This document shows positions 13,001 through 28,000 of a DNA stretch of 64,000 bases, piece by piece. A program made the position numbers and the translations under genes. Position 1 is the stretch's first letter, and each line of letters starts with the position of its first letter. Source of the DNA: Lottia gigantea (Eukaryota > Mollusca > Gastropoda > Lottiidae); contig NW_008707225.1 in the NCBI RefSeq assembly GCF_000327385.1, positions 756,013-820,012 on the forward strand, read 5' to 3'. The notes under the pieces were generated by a model that was given only the letters and a program-made list of their open reading frames with translations, was not told the DNA's origin and ran no database searches.

Positions 13001-16000
13001 CTGTAAAATTAACAGTTTTCTTCTTTTTAAAAGTCATAAGGACAGTGAATGCATACAGTGTAAAGAAACTTGTAGACATATACTGTTTTTATAGGATATT
13101 GCCATCAAGCAATATTGTGAAATTCATATACAATGCCTACAGACTTAAAGCTATTAGCTGTAAAGGTTGAGTAAAGGCGAAGACCTTAGTAAGTGCGAGC
13201 ATTGTATTTCTTTGTAATTATTTACTGTCAGGTAATGCTGCCTACAGTCAACACTGTAATCATGCTATCGTAGAATGATAGAATTGCGACATAAGAATAT
13301 TGACGTTATGTGTCTTATTTTCATATAGATCTACGTCATATTTTTGAAACTTTTTAAAAATTTATGAAGCACACCGAAAGGAATATTACATGATTGTACC
13401 CAAATTAATTGTATATGAAGTAATGGAACTTTTTATTTATAAACTAATGACATGAAATGTAGTTGAAACCATTTTTCAGCCTGCAGGCCCTGCACCTTAT
13501 AGGCCACTTTTATCTGTGTGCATTGCCAGAGGGTATCTGTAGTACAACCTAGCAAAGCACATGACGTCATTTGCTTGGTTATGTTTAACAAATAGTGGTA
13601 CATAATTATAATCCAGGAAAGATCAGTGTCAAGATGTTAGGTAAAGATCACCGAGTAGAATGGAACCTAAGTTTTCTGTGTAAAAATTGGTTGTTTTGCT
13701 TCTTTCTTTTGAATCATCTACAACTAAGGTTTTCAAGCTTGGTATTCTGGAGCACACTGCTTGTACTATCTGAATGACTGACTGTTTGCTATATATTTTT
13801 AAACTTTGCTGAAAAAATTGAATCCACAATTCAAGAAACATATAGATGAGTCATTGAGTGCTTCTGCTAATTCTTAGAATCGGAAATACATTTTTGACAG
13901 TTTTCCATTTTAAACTGTTTCTAAAGACAGCACCTTAAAAGAAATTCTGTTGATATCAGACAGTAGGCCCTCTCAGATATAATTCCAGAAGTTTTTTCTG
14001 TGGTATGGAAAAGATTAATTGAGCCATGTGGTCTGAGATTGAAATAAGTATATTTACAATACTATAGATTTGATAATGATGTCAGTTATTAACAACTCTA
14101 CACAAATTTAAACCAAATGTCAAACAAGAAGGTATTTTACCATCATATTAAATGTCTTATTGACTGATAAGAATAAATAGTACTTAATTTTTTACTCTTA
14201 ATATGTCCAATGTGGAGGAGTTTGGTCTGTGACTATCTTCAGATTTATGGGATGAAAACCATTCCATAAAAAACCAGAAAACATCTGTTGGTAAGATAGT
14301 ATGGACTAGATGAGAGAAAGTCAGTTAACAGAGTCAAATCTGACAGAAAGGTGAATTACTTTACTGAAATAAAACTTGATTATAAGAAATAAAGTAATCT
14401 GATTGGAGAACAAACTAATTTAAAATCAATTTTAGTCAGATGACTGGAACACTAATTTAAAAGTTAAGTTTTCAATCATTTTCAATGGTGTCCAGCTGTC
14501 TGGGGTCAAGAAACATGAACTTTTGTTGGTAACTGATTCAGTCACAGACCAAGTGTCCAAAGAGAGGAAATAGTCTATTATACCCTATTCTATAAGTGCC
14601 ACTTATAAGATCAGAGTTTTGCATTAAAATGGGTCCTTACTCTTACATTAACACAAAACGCTTTTTTATAATATAAATTTGTTTCCACTAAGTCTCTGGA
14701 CATATTCTACCTTGTCTGACAATACACATGTAAATGTGACATTTAGAGGAATATCTGAGACAATTATGACAATACTTCCTTTTTCTTTGAAATCTGTGTG
14801 TCTATTCCACCTTGCCTGAGATTAACAGATATATGTTTTTTGTAGAATATAAGAAAATTATGAGAATACTTCCTGTTTTAGTTGATGGATTGTCAGGTTA
14901 ACAAATTTTTACACTAAAGTTGTTTTTTGAACATTAAGTTGATGTCTTGGGAAGAGATTAACTTCCAAGCCGACCATAAGGGAGATCAAAAAGTTAAAAA
15001 ATATCACTTTTTATTCACTTTTTTTTGATTGATATGCTAAGGGGTTTTTTCTGATTAATCTGATTTTTACATCCTGTTTTCAATTCTATTTTTTCTTTTA
15101 ATTTGAAGAAAATATTTTATGCAATAAGAAGAATTCATACAAGATGTTTTCAAGCTTAAGTATTTTCTGAAGATAATGTCAAATATAAATACCAGTTTAA
15201 TATGTTGATATTGCATGAAACGCTGGCAGGTTTGTGAAAGTAAAGAATACTATACATCTGACATACATGTATAATACTTTTATGAAATGAAAAGAACAGA
15301 TTTATTGAAAAAAATAGAACAGATGTATGAAATAAATAGAACAGATTTATCGTAAAAAATAGAACAGAATTATCGTAATAAATAGAACAGATTTATTGAA
15401 ATAAATAGAACAGATTTATCGTAATAAATAGAACAGATTTATCAAAATAAATAGAAAAGATTTATTGAAAAAAATAGAACAGAGTTATCGTAAAAAATAG
15501 AACAGATTTATCGTAATAAATAGAACAGATTTATGAAATAAATAGAACAGATTTATCGTAATAAATAGAACAGATTTATGAAAATAAATAGAAAAGATTT
15601 ATTGAAAAAATGCAACAGATATAGTGCAATAAATAGAACAGATTTATGAAATTAATAGAACAGATTTATCGTAATAAATAGAAAAGATTTATGAAATAAA
15701 AAGAACAGATTTAGTGTATTAAATAGAACAGATTTAGTGTATTAAATAGAACAGATTTAGTGTAATAAATAGAACAGATTTAGTGTATTAAATAGAACAG
15801 ATTTAGTGTAATAAATAGAACAGATTTAGTGTATTAAATAGAACAGATTTATCAAAATAAATAGAAAAGATTTATGAAATAAAAAGAACAGATTTAGTGT
15901 ATTAAATAGAACAGATTTAGTGTATTAAATAGAACAGATTTAGTGTAATAAATAGAACAGATTTAGTGTATTAAATAGAACAGATTTATCGTAATAAATA

Positions 16001-19000
16001 GAACAGATTTATGAAATAAATTGAACAGATTTATCGTAATAAATAGAACAGTTTTATCGTAATAAATAGAACAGATTTATCAAAATAAATAGAAAAGATT
16101 TATTGAAAAAATATAACAGATATAGTGCAATAAATAGAACAGATTTATGAAATTAATAGAACAGATTTATCAAAATAAATAGAACAGATTTATCGTAATA
16201 AATAGAACAGATTTATCGTAATAAATAGAACAGATTTATCAAAATAAATAGAAAAGATTTATGAAATAAAAAGAACAGATTTAGTGTATTAAATAGAACA
16301 GATTTAGTGTATTAAATAGAACAGATTTAGTGTAATAAATAGAACAGATTTAGTGTATTAAAAATAGAACAGATTTATCGTAAGAAATAGAACAGATTTA
16401 TCGTAATAAATAGAACAGATTTATCGTAATAAATAGAACAGATTTATTGTAATAAATAGAACAGATTTATAAAATAAATAGAACAGATTTAGTGTATTAA
16501 ATAGAACAGATTTAGTGTAATAAATAGAACAGATTTATCGTAAGAAATAGAACAGATTTATCGTAATGAATAGAACAGATTTATCGTAATAAATAGAACA
16601 GTTTTATCGTAATAAATAGAAAAGATTTATCGTAATAAATAGAACAGATTTATTGTAATAAATAGAACAGATTTATCGTAATAAATAGAACAGATTTATC
16701 GTTATAAATAGAACAGATTTATAAAATAAATAGAACAGATTTATCGTTATAAATAGAACAGATTTATCGTAATAAATAGAACAGATTTATGAAATAAATA
16801 GAACAGATTTATGAAATAAATAGAACAGATTTATGAAATAAATAGAACAGATTTATCGTAAATAGAACAGATTTAGTGAAATAAATAGAACAGATTTATG
16901 AAATAAATAGAACAGATTTATGAAATAAATAGAACAGATTTATGAAATAAATAGAACAGATTTATCGTAATAAATAGAACAGATTTATCGTAATAAATAG
17001 AACAGATTTATCGTAATAAATAGAACAGATTTATCGTAATAAATAGAACAGGTTTATCGTAATAAATAGAACAGGTTTATCAAAATATATCAAACAAATT
17101 TATTGAAATAAGTAAATGTATATAAAAGAAATTTGAAAAGACTCAGTCCAGGTAAACTTTTCCCTATGACATTACATAGCCCAAACAGGTTTCTTTGATG
17201 TGGGTAAATATAGTTGAATATTTTTTAACCTTGAAAACCTTTTTCATCATATTGTTTTTATGGTACTTTCTTCCATCTTCACTTAAGTAGAAATTCATAG
17301 TGTTTTTGTCTGGTGTTTTTCTGGTTTCTGTTTAATCTAGCAATTGGTTTTAGAAACAAAGTATTTCTATCCAGTCACTGTTAAAGATATGTGGGGAATA
17401 AAATTTTTCGATTTGGTATTCAATTCAGGTCCCCAAAGTTCTCCGGTCACTCCAGAAAGTTTTTCTCACTGAGCAACTAATTCTACCATATTCTATTAAA
17501 GATCTGTAAAGTAGTTTCTATAATTTTATCTATATTAGGGACACCGATAGCAATGATTAGTAATGTTTTCAATCAGATGTCTGAGATTCTGGCAATTCCA
17601 CTTAAACTAGAAATTTGCATTTCATTGTGTCACTATCATCACAAAGGCCCTTAAATATTATTAGCAGCTTTTGTTTCAGTCATTGCTGTCATATTCCTGA
17701 ACTGACCAAAAAATTTAAATGGTTCATATGGATGATTTCGCCCAATACACATAAAAGGATAAGAAAACCACAAGATTTCCCTAGTCAAAAAAAAGCTTCT
17801 ATACACTTAACTATGGCTAAATTGATTTAATATTCTAAGAGTCCTACAAATAATTTTTTTCATCTCTAACGTTGTAATTTATTTTCAGTGATCTAAAAAT
17901 ATATTTATTAATTAGATTTCTTTCACAAAATGCATATTTAAAAAAAAATCATAATGTTTTTCCATTTTTGGTCACGATTTTTCTATTTGATGTTCATTAG
18001 ACAAAATCAAGAAGTCAAATCAACTATGTTCCTCTGTGTATTCCCTCTCGACTTTTGGAAAATATTTCTTGATGGAATTTTGATAAAGTTTTTGTAGTTT
18101 TTTTGCAAATTACAGCTTAGACTGTTTTAGCTATAAGATAAAAATTCTAAAAACAATTTCAAACCAAATTTATATTTTAACTGCCATGGTTCGATATTTT
18201 CAAGTAGTCTTCTTAACTGCTAAAATTGTAAGAAAATCGCATAATTCCTTTACAAATACCTCAAACTGGGAATTTTAATCTTTTATTTCTAAATCAAAAA
18301 ATTTTCAACTTTCAAACGCGAATAATTCTTAACACACATGGATTTGAAGGATGTGAGCTGTGATCACTATTACTAATTAGCTTAGCTGAAAATTTCCTTT
18401 TCTGAGACTAAGGTATGATTGATTAAACAAATGGTGAATCTAACCCTTTAATAGGTACATGAAATGTTGATATCTTTTTGCAAATAATTTCATATTCTTA
18501 ATAGTTGTATTATTGAACTGCATAAACTGCCATATTGTTTTCTTTTTATCAGCTTGTTATTTCTATGTAATAATTTATATTTCAGGGTATGAGGGATGAT
18601 AGAACATATTTAAAGGATGACAAACTCTTCTATAGTTTACTTTCTTTAAAATTCACCATAAACAGTAAGTGCAGTATTTTGTATTTAAACTTTTAGTTTC
18701 TTGTTTTTGTTTTTTTGAGTTCTTTGTTGATGTTGTAATCGGCTGGGAAATTTTATTTTGCCTCATGGTATAATTTTTTTTTTTTTTTTTTTTTTGCCTG
18801 GTAACCATTGAAAATGGTTCCAAAGCCTTCTTTGACATTTTTATATACCCACCTGAAATAGGGGGCGTATATATTGGCGTCCGTTGGNNNNNNNNNNNNN
18901 NNNNNNNNNNNNNNNNNNNNNNNNNNNNNNNNNNNNNNNNNNNNNNNNNNNNNNNNNNNNNNNNNNNNNNNNNNNNNNNNNNNNNNNNNNNNNNNNNNNN

Positions 19001-22000
19001 NNNNNNNNNNNNNNNNNNNNNNNNNNNNNNNNNNNNNNNNNNNNNNNNNNNNNNNNNNNNNNNNNNNNNNNNNNNNNNNNNNNNNNNNNNNNNNNNNNNN
19101 NNNNNNNNNNNNNNNNNNNNNNNNNNNNNNNNNNNNNNNNNNNNNNNNNNNNNNNNNNNNNNNNNNNNNNNNNNNNNNNNNNNNNNNNNNNNNNNNNNNN
19201 NNNNNNNNNNNNNNNNNNNNNNNNNNNNNNNNNNNNNNNNNNNNNNNNNNNNNNNNNNNNNNNNNNNNNNNNNNNNNNNNNNNNNNNNNNNNNNNNNCAA
19301 ATCAAAAAGAATAGTATAAAAATAGCATTTTTTTCAGTTGGAAATTACAATAATGTCAGGAGACAGACTTCTTTCTTTAAGACAACAAACAATTACCATC
19401 ATATACATTATAATCAAATTTTAGTCTTGTGACGTCACTCTTCCATAATAGTCAATGGTTAATGTCAGTTTGTGATGGCTCCTCAAGAGAAAAATGTCAA
19501 CTTACGGCATACTACCTTGTGATTAGGACTGAATTAAGTCAGTCTCCGATAAATCATTGAATTTGTAATAACAGATCTAGTTGTTATTGCTTCATACCAT
19601 CTTGACTTAGGATGTTGCGACCACAATAATTAGTATATATCAAACTATTATGTTTTTAATACTATATAATAACAGCTAGGACCTTAATTATGTTAATAAA
19701 CTTCATTAGATACAAACATTCTTTCACACTTCCTTGTCCAGACACTTAATCTATATGATTGCCCACAAACTTCTGTACATGGTCGCTAGCCATTTCAGAG
19801 ATGCACGTCAGATGAGTAAACATACCAACAATGGTTAGTTGATTAAAGATAGTTTGCCAGACAAGAAAAATATACACCTACTAGCAGCTTTGATTTGAAA
19901 TAAAAATATTTGGCTGTACAGTAGGCCTAACAATCACCAGTATGGAATATTTAAACTTCTTTTGAACTTTTTGCGGTGATACTGAACAATATAAACAATA
20001 TATCTTCCTTCTGAAAAGAATATATAACCTGGCTTCTAGGTTTACATGCTACAGTTAATTTCCCTGTCAAATTTTGTTCAAGGTATTGATAACTCAATAT
20101 ATATGTTTTACTTGTGACTTCATGATTGTAATCCTAGTGATTACATGTAGACCTTTAGGTTACTTGTAATCTTTGTGTTTCGAAATTTTCTGTCTGTAAC
20201 ATTTTATCATGTAAAATAAAAAAACTGAAGTTTCCAAATTAAAGCAAATATTAGAAAATGTTTTTTTTTACAAATTAAAGAATGCTTTCATACACAAATG
20301 TTTTTCAAGGTTTAACTTCAATCTATTTCTGCTAAAATGCAATTCCTCATTGATGGTTCAAACTTTTGGCATCTGTCCATTCACAGAAAGTCTGTCTAGG
20401 CTATCCTACTGTCAAATTTCTCATGTGTTTTTTAGTGCAACAAGGTTCATTAAACAGTAGAAGAACTGTCTTATTTAACCTTTTAACCATGACTGCATCA
20501 TTAATGCGATATGTTATGTCAGTTTTGTTCATCTGATTTGTCAGCTTTATCCCTATTACATACTACTTAACTATATTTATGAGTATGATTGTAATAAACC
20601 CAGATAGAGTTGAATTACATTACTGTCTTATATACATTAATCAGACAATAACAGGTCAATTGCTAACTCATTTACAGATGATCCTAACACAGAGTGCTGG
20701 TAGTTAACAGAATCAATGGATTGAAACACAACTGTTGTCTTCTTCTGTATTGCTGTAGCATGATCAGATACTTGTTAATCATCAATATTCAATGCAGCAG
20801 TGTATGATTATTGATGTGGCTTAGTTTATTTAGATGACACACTGCATATGAAGATTTCAGATACAACTGTTATGAGCAAAAAAACTTTTTCAAACGGTTT
20901 TCGTTATTGTTCATTGCTTCATCAAATGTTTACTTCCATCTGGCATAAAAAATTTTCAGATCAAAGTTCTAATTAAAATGAGCTTAAATGATAAAGAGAT
21001 TTGTCTGCTTTTATCAAATAGATTACCAAATTGTCTAGACAAAATGCAGATAGGTAAAGAGTATGAGAAAAGTAAAAAGCTGCCATGAAATAAATCATTA
21101 TATGGACATTTAGGCTCTCAGACAACCACTTACCTAAAACATACACTTGTCTTATACACTGATACGTATTTTGTAATCGACCATGTCTGTCTACAATTAT
21201 TTTTTAAAACAAGTTTTACTATTCAATTCATGAGATCTTCGATGTAATTTTTAGTTGGAGTGTGTATGTGTTAAAAGATACAATTTTTACCAGATATTTG
21301 TGTGTTTGGTGTACAGTTTGGAGGTCTAAAATGTGACTAGATATTCTGATACTCATCATGGTTTGCTAACATTTCACAATCAATGTTACTGCAATGAAAT
21401 CCTTTACTGTGTGGGCATATACTTTATAGTTATTTGACATTATAAGAAATCTTTGAATTAATGTATTTTTATGAGTTTATTACAGAAATGGCTTTTTATT
21501 TACATGACTATCAGTGCTTGACAGATTAAAAGCTTTCTCTTATACATACACCTAAAAGAGTCTAGTGCATAGTTAGCTGCCACTTTGTATCTTTTATAAT
21601 TCAGATCTTTAATATCAAAATAGATGCTTTCGTGACTTTTTTGTGAAAAAGGAAATTGCAATATGAATGTGTTTGACTGTTGAGTGTTAATTTAGGAAAA
21701 TTTTAAGTAAGGCCTGTCTGCAATCATTTGATTTCCATGGTATGAAGCCAATCACACCAATTTGTAAGGGCCTAGGTCATAAGAAATCAAGAAGCTCCAC
21801 TTGAAAACTTACTTACTGACCTATCAACTCATATCTACTGCATCTAAAACAGGACATGCTCAAAGGGATCCAAGGAGCTTTGTTGTAAATTGTTTAAACT
21901 TTTGTGTCCAAAAAATAGCAGAAGTACAAAAAATTTCATAAAATATTGAAATCTTCTGCTGGAAGCTTTAAAGGGATTGTAAAGAGTGTTTTTAAAATTT

Positions 22001-25000
22001 TTATGTGTATCAAGGACACTGATAGGATCAATTTACACCATTCCAATTTCCAATCAAACTTCATCAAACATTTTGTTTTAGTGGAATAGCAGGAAGCACA
22101 GACGTCTGGTTGGAAATTAGGATGTCGCAAATTGATGTTATCAATGTCCCTGATAGAAACTAAAAATTTAGATTTTTATATCCCATAATACATAATATTT
22201 TTAACAGAATTTAAGGATTTAAAAAAGTACAATTCTTAAAAAAAAAACAGAATTTAGAACCCTTTTAGACTGGAAACCATACACCATGTTCTTAAAAGAA
22301 TAATATAACAAAGTAACAAAGTCATTCAATCTTCTGTAGGCTTTGCAATTTGTCCAATTCATTAATGTGCATTTCTGTTATATTTAGAGTCTTTTAAAAG
22401 ATAGCTAAAGGTACATTTTACTTTAATATCAGATTTATATGAATAAAACTTCCTTTATTGTGTAATGAATATCTTCTAAAAGCATTAGAATGACATTGTT
22501 TCACCCCATTGTTTATATTGTGTCTATTCTACTAAGAAGGAAACCAGGTATAAAGGCATTCCATCTTCTTGCTTCCTGCTATCTTTAAGAATATATTGTC
22601 ATTATAAACTTTTCCTTTCATGAAACACGTATATTGTAAATGGTCTTATTTCACATCCTTTTGCCTAAAGCTTTTAATAGCTTAAGTCATTTGATCTGAA
22701 AGTCTTAGAATTTCTTTAATGATTATTTTATTTTTTATTCTGTTTTGATAGAAGTTATTTAATGGAAATTCATCATCTAATACCATAAAAAATATTTTGT
22801 TTGTTTGAAAAATTGTTGAAAAGTGTATCAATTTACTATCAAAATGATTTAATTTTATCTTGTTGCTAATAAAAGAAGAAAAATACCTGGCTTCAAGGCA
22901 CTATGAATTAGATTTGCAGTATTGTTCAAATATCTACATATATAGAAAATTTTTAAACATTATGTTGCCTGTGCATCTTAAAGGGATTATAAAGAAGTTT
23001 TCTAGTTCTTTTATCTCTAACAGAGAAACCTTTGATTTCTATTTGGGAAATTCCAATTCTTCGTCCAATGCCTGTGGTTCCTGCAAGTCCAGAAAGAGTT
23101 AACAAAATGATTTATGGGAGCTAGTCGGATAAACAATTATATAGAATTTGTCCATTTTCACAATTTCAGCTATTCCTAACTGCGTCTTTGACTGCAATAG
23201 ACATCTTTCTTGTATCATAGAAGTTAGTAAATGCAAAGGTATGATAAGATTGTACATTGAGTAATACAGCTAATCAGTGCCTCGACAGAAAGTCTGTAAA
23301 ACAAAGTCAAAATGTTTACAGTCTTTATGTCGATGGCTTTGATTGGCTGTATTCACTGTGTACAATTCAATCAAATTCATTCAGTGATACAAGAAAGGTA
23401 TAAAAAGAAGTTTGTAATGACTTGACGTTTGTCAGAATATTGTTATTGGTTACCAGTGTAAAACAACTATTTTGAGAAGCATATCTGATTCGGTAGAAGT
23501 ATGTCTTGGAAGATTAACAAAAAAAAACTGATGTACTTGCAAATAAAGTAATAATCAAGGCTACAGTGGACATACCCCTGGATAAAAGAAACTTAAATAA
23601 ATGAATATTGCCTATCAATTGTCTAGCAATTTTTTTAAATTTTATCCGTTTTATATATTATTATTAAATTAGATGTAGAATGATTCTCCATGAAGCTATA
23701 GTGTTAGATCAAGCACAGAGTTCTGGATTAAACAAGTCTGGAAAGTGAAGATATTGTTTAAGGCATTTATATAAATAGAGAAAAGTCATGTTTTCAGTCA
23801 AAATATTTTAGACTGACTTATAAAAGACATTAGCAGAAACAACCAATATTTGGAAACAGAAAGTATGTTTGTTGGATGTGAACTTATCATTTGTATTTTG
23901 TTCATTTTAGATGAAGTGGAAATTGAAGAAAAACAGAGATATGAGGCTGACTTGGCAATAATCTGGAAGAAAAAACAAAGTGATATTGAAAAGAAATTGA
24001 TGACTGAAAGGGGAGATTATGGAGATATATTGTTAGTTAATACCATAGATATTTATAGACATTTACCACTAAAACTTCTACAATGTCACCAATGGTAATT
24101 ATCTTGTTAGTTGATCTACTTTAAACTTGTCCTACATTATTCTTCCTTTTGACCTCAAGAGATGGAATACCATATAAATGTGGGTCTGTTTTTGATTTCT
24201 TGATAGGGAGCCGCGGTGGCTCAGTGAGTTAGACGCTTGCTCGCTAACCTGAAGGTCCAGGGTTCAATCCCGGCATAGGTTGAGATAATACCTTCGGATT
24301 TTTCAACCCGGTTTCCCCCTGTCAGTGATGCAGGAAGCGTCTAGTCGTTCGGATGGGACAATAAACCGAGGCCCTGTGTGCTACAGGCTGTGCACGTTAA
24401 AGATCCCTCGACATTTGGAAATCAAAAAAGAGCAGGCTAATACCGCTGTCCTGGCAAAATTTCCCTCATTGCACCCTGCATGGCGTTGCTCGTCTTCATT
24501 AGCCCACATGGTGCAGAAAAGTAAGACGTAAAACTCCATTCATTTCATTTGACTTGACAATGGCCCCAAAGAAAAGCTCAAATGTCATTTGAGGACATGT
24601 CACAGTAGTTGGAAACCTATGCCAAATATAATTTTACTGCATTATAAAACTTCAGAAATCTATTGATAAAACAAAACAGAACCAATATCACAGACATGAG
24701 AGAATGGATAAGAAGTTAATAAAAGTGAATCATAACACACAACAGGATAAATTATGAAATACTAAATGTTAAATCATAGTGTAATCTATGTAAGGTGCTA
24801 CATATTTTTAATTTGTACAGATTTGTAAAATATTCCAAAAATGAATAAATTTTTTTCTAGCAAAAATTCTATTGTATGTCAGTTGTAGACATCAAAGATT
24901 TAAACTGTCTTTATTGCTTATTGTAATATTATTTTTAGATGGCTCATAGACATAAAGATAATATGGTTTCTGATGATTCTATTTTGATAACGTACTTTTA

Positions 25001-28000
25001 TGGACAATGAGTATCGCTTGACTTTGATCTAATTAAACAAAAAATGTGAGGAAAGATATTCTTCATCAGGAAATGAGACAAAATGAACTGTTATCAATTC
25101 TTCATTATATTATTAATGTTATGTTAATAGACGGAGTTCAAAATAAAATTTTGGTATTCCTTAGCCCTTAAAGTAAGCAAATTAATTTTCATGGAAGCAG
25201 AAATGATGTAACAATCACATAATTATAAGAAGAACATGCATTGACTATATGATGCTCTCAAAGTTACAGTATAAAAGTACTATGGTTTATGTTAAATATA
25301 CCATACTGTTTTTACGCAGATGAAGTCAAGATTTAGGACTTCTTTGTTTAGGAGCTCAGATGTTGGAGTTATTGCTAGTAAATTAGCTTTAATATTAAAT
25401 ATTGGCTTGATCTGACATTGGTTTCAAGATTCTGTTAATGCATGGTTAGCATAGGTAGTCTGGTATCTGTAGAAATTTTATTTCCAATGGTAAAGCTGCC
25501 TTGCAGTTTGCTGTTAAGTGCTTGTTTTGATTTTGTGACCACTCTCTTGTTACCTGTTTTCAATTTGCCTAGAGTTAATCTTACCAGCCAATATTTAGTT
25601 CAATTGATTTCAAAGAAATTATTCTCACAAGTGAATGATAATAACATTGACATGTTTCTTCAGGCAAACATTTTTTAAAATTTTGAACTTTTTTTTTCAA
25701 AGAGTTGAGTTAAATAGAAAGTCGCTCAAATGTCAGAACAGCTAATTCTGTTGTAATGGGCATTATGTATCTGTTACAAAACTTATTTACTCTGTCATTT
25801 GAAGAGATGCAAGTCTTAATTTGATAGGTAATAGAAGTTTCCGTCCCTTCAGATCTTGAAAAACAAAAAACACAGCCATGAAAATGTGTTAGCAATAGTT
25901 TTTTGTTATTTTTGATGTGGAAAAACAAGTCACTGAGTGGAGAGAAGAGATGTGTTTGACAGTATATTTCTGTAAATTGATCATAATGCAATCGCTGTCA
26001 TAGTGAGAAGAAGAGATGTGTTTGACAGTATTTTTCTGTAAGTTGATCATAATGTAATCACTGTCATAGTGAGAAGAAGAGATGTGTTTCACAGTATTTT
26101 TCTGTAAGTTGATCATAATGTAATCACTGTCATAATGAGAAGAAGAGATGTGTTTGACTGTATTTTTTGTAAGTTGACCATAATGCAATCGCTGTCATAA
26201 TGAGAAGAAGAGATGGTTTGTATTTTTCTGTTAGTTGACCATAATATATCCACCGTCTTAATGGAAAGAAGAGATGTGTTTAACAGCGTATCTCTGTAAT
26301 TTAATCATGTGCATGTGCACACTGTCAAATTAACTGTTATTTGTTGTTTTTACATGTTCCAGCTTTGATTCAACTCTAAGAGGTTATCTTCAGTGGATAC
26401 AAGTTGACATATTAAATTCGCCTTTTAAAAGAATATTGAAGTTTGGCTAATTTCATAGAACTTCTGAAATGTCAATCTTAAAGAATAGTGAATTTAGAGT
26501 GTTTTTTTTATATCCTTTCATTTGAAAAAAAAACATTAGCTAGTTTGATCAAAACTGATTTGCCTTGGTAATTGCCTTGAAGCAAAAGTAAATGTTGATT
26601 ATCCATTTAGGCCAAGGAGACAGTATTATAAGTATTGACAACAAAAATGGTTGTAAGGAAAGCATTATGAAAAACACTATTTTTCTCTTTTGTTTTGTTG
26701 GGAAATTATGTTATATACCAGAAGGTGTCAAACATGACAAAGAAATCACTCATTTAAAAACAATCATTTCAATTTGTAAAAATTTGTTCTTTGTGGTGTT
26801 CTATAACAAAATTCCTCTCAGTTGGAAGAGGTGACACATTCGACAGTTAGCTACTAATTACAGCAATATGAAAATAAGCAATTTTGAAATGTTAAAAGCT
26901 GTTGTGTTTTAAAATGGCCGCACTTTACACTCCAGGGAAATTAATTACTAGTTCAATTCATTGAATGTTGTGGCAATCGTAACTTCTTAATATTTGAAAT
27001 ACGTCTACCAAGCTGTCATTTAACTGATCAAAACTGATACCTTTGTAATGAATAATTCATTTTAAATGCACACCTTCTTGACAAATATGGCTGCTATTTT
27101 CATAAAGTTACTAAATTCTTTGAATAAAGTTCAAAAGAATTTGACATCAAAGCAGTAAGTGGTCAATATGATATTCTATTGGGTTCTGTTAAATGATATT
27201 GGAGTAGTAAGTCCAACTGGTTTCTCATGTGATGCGGTCCTGAGTCAATTACAAAACAGGTAACATTTGATGCAGCAGGAACATATTTCTGTTGCTCAAT
27301 TACCCAATTTAATGGACTGAAAAATTTAGCTCTAAACTTATGACACACCTGGAAGTAAAAAATGAAATAATATGTACATTGAGCACAAGGAAGTTATTAG
27401 TCTGTTGCAATGTTAGATTCTGTATTTATATAATTGATAAACCTTTGTTAAATTAAGATACACTAGTTCGACTACATATAGTTATAGATACACCTTAACA
27501 CTACTGATCTTGGTGTTTAACCAATCTGTTACTAAGCCAGATAGATTATTTGGGAAAGAGCTGTGGTGGTTGTGGACAACTACAACCTTGTAAACAGGAT
27601 GATCAGAAACCTAGATTTAAAGATACATGAATGGCTGTTTCAGTCTTCCATTTTCAATTTAAGAATAGATTGCTATTTTGATGTTTGATGTTATGTTAAC
27701 ACATGATTGACATTAAGTTTGGTATTTGATTTAAGTCAGATTGATGATGTTTGTGAGTTAAAGACTTCTTTTCTTAACTTGTTAACTCGGTCAATTTCAA
27801 CAAGATTTGCTCATTTTGTAAGCGAAGTTTATTGTCATTTTATCTGTGTGTTAGGATTGACTTGCTTCTAAATCAATCTCAGATTTAAATAAACTCATAG
27901 AATGCTGTAATAAAAATTCCTATTGATTTTATTGAGTTCTATAAAAAAAAAACCTAAAAAGTAAATTGATGATAGAAAGTCAAAAAAGCAATTTCCCATT

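Noticed and set aside
15288-17075. Possible CRISPR array (regular short repeats)
   Set aside because: No unique spacers: constant core and tail variants form a simple tandem minisatellite, and the host is a eukaryote. The same applies to 31787-33600.
18653-19432. Long open frames across the 410-N gap on both strands
   Set aside because: They consist mostly of unknown bases; the known flanks contain no coding signal.
25889-26188. 99-codon minus-strand frame with 22-residue repeats
   Set aside because: Translation of a 66-base minisatellite; no other gene signs.
26592-26834. 80-codon plus-strand open frame
   Set aside because: No recognisable domain, no splice context, length expected by chance in a long intron.
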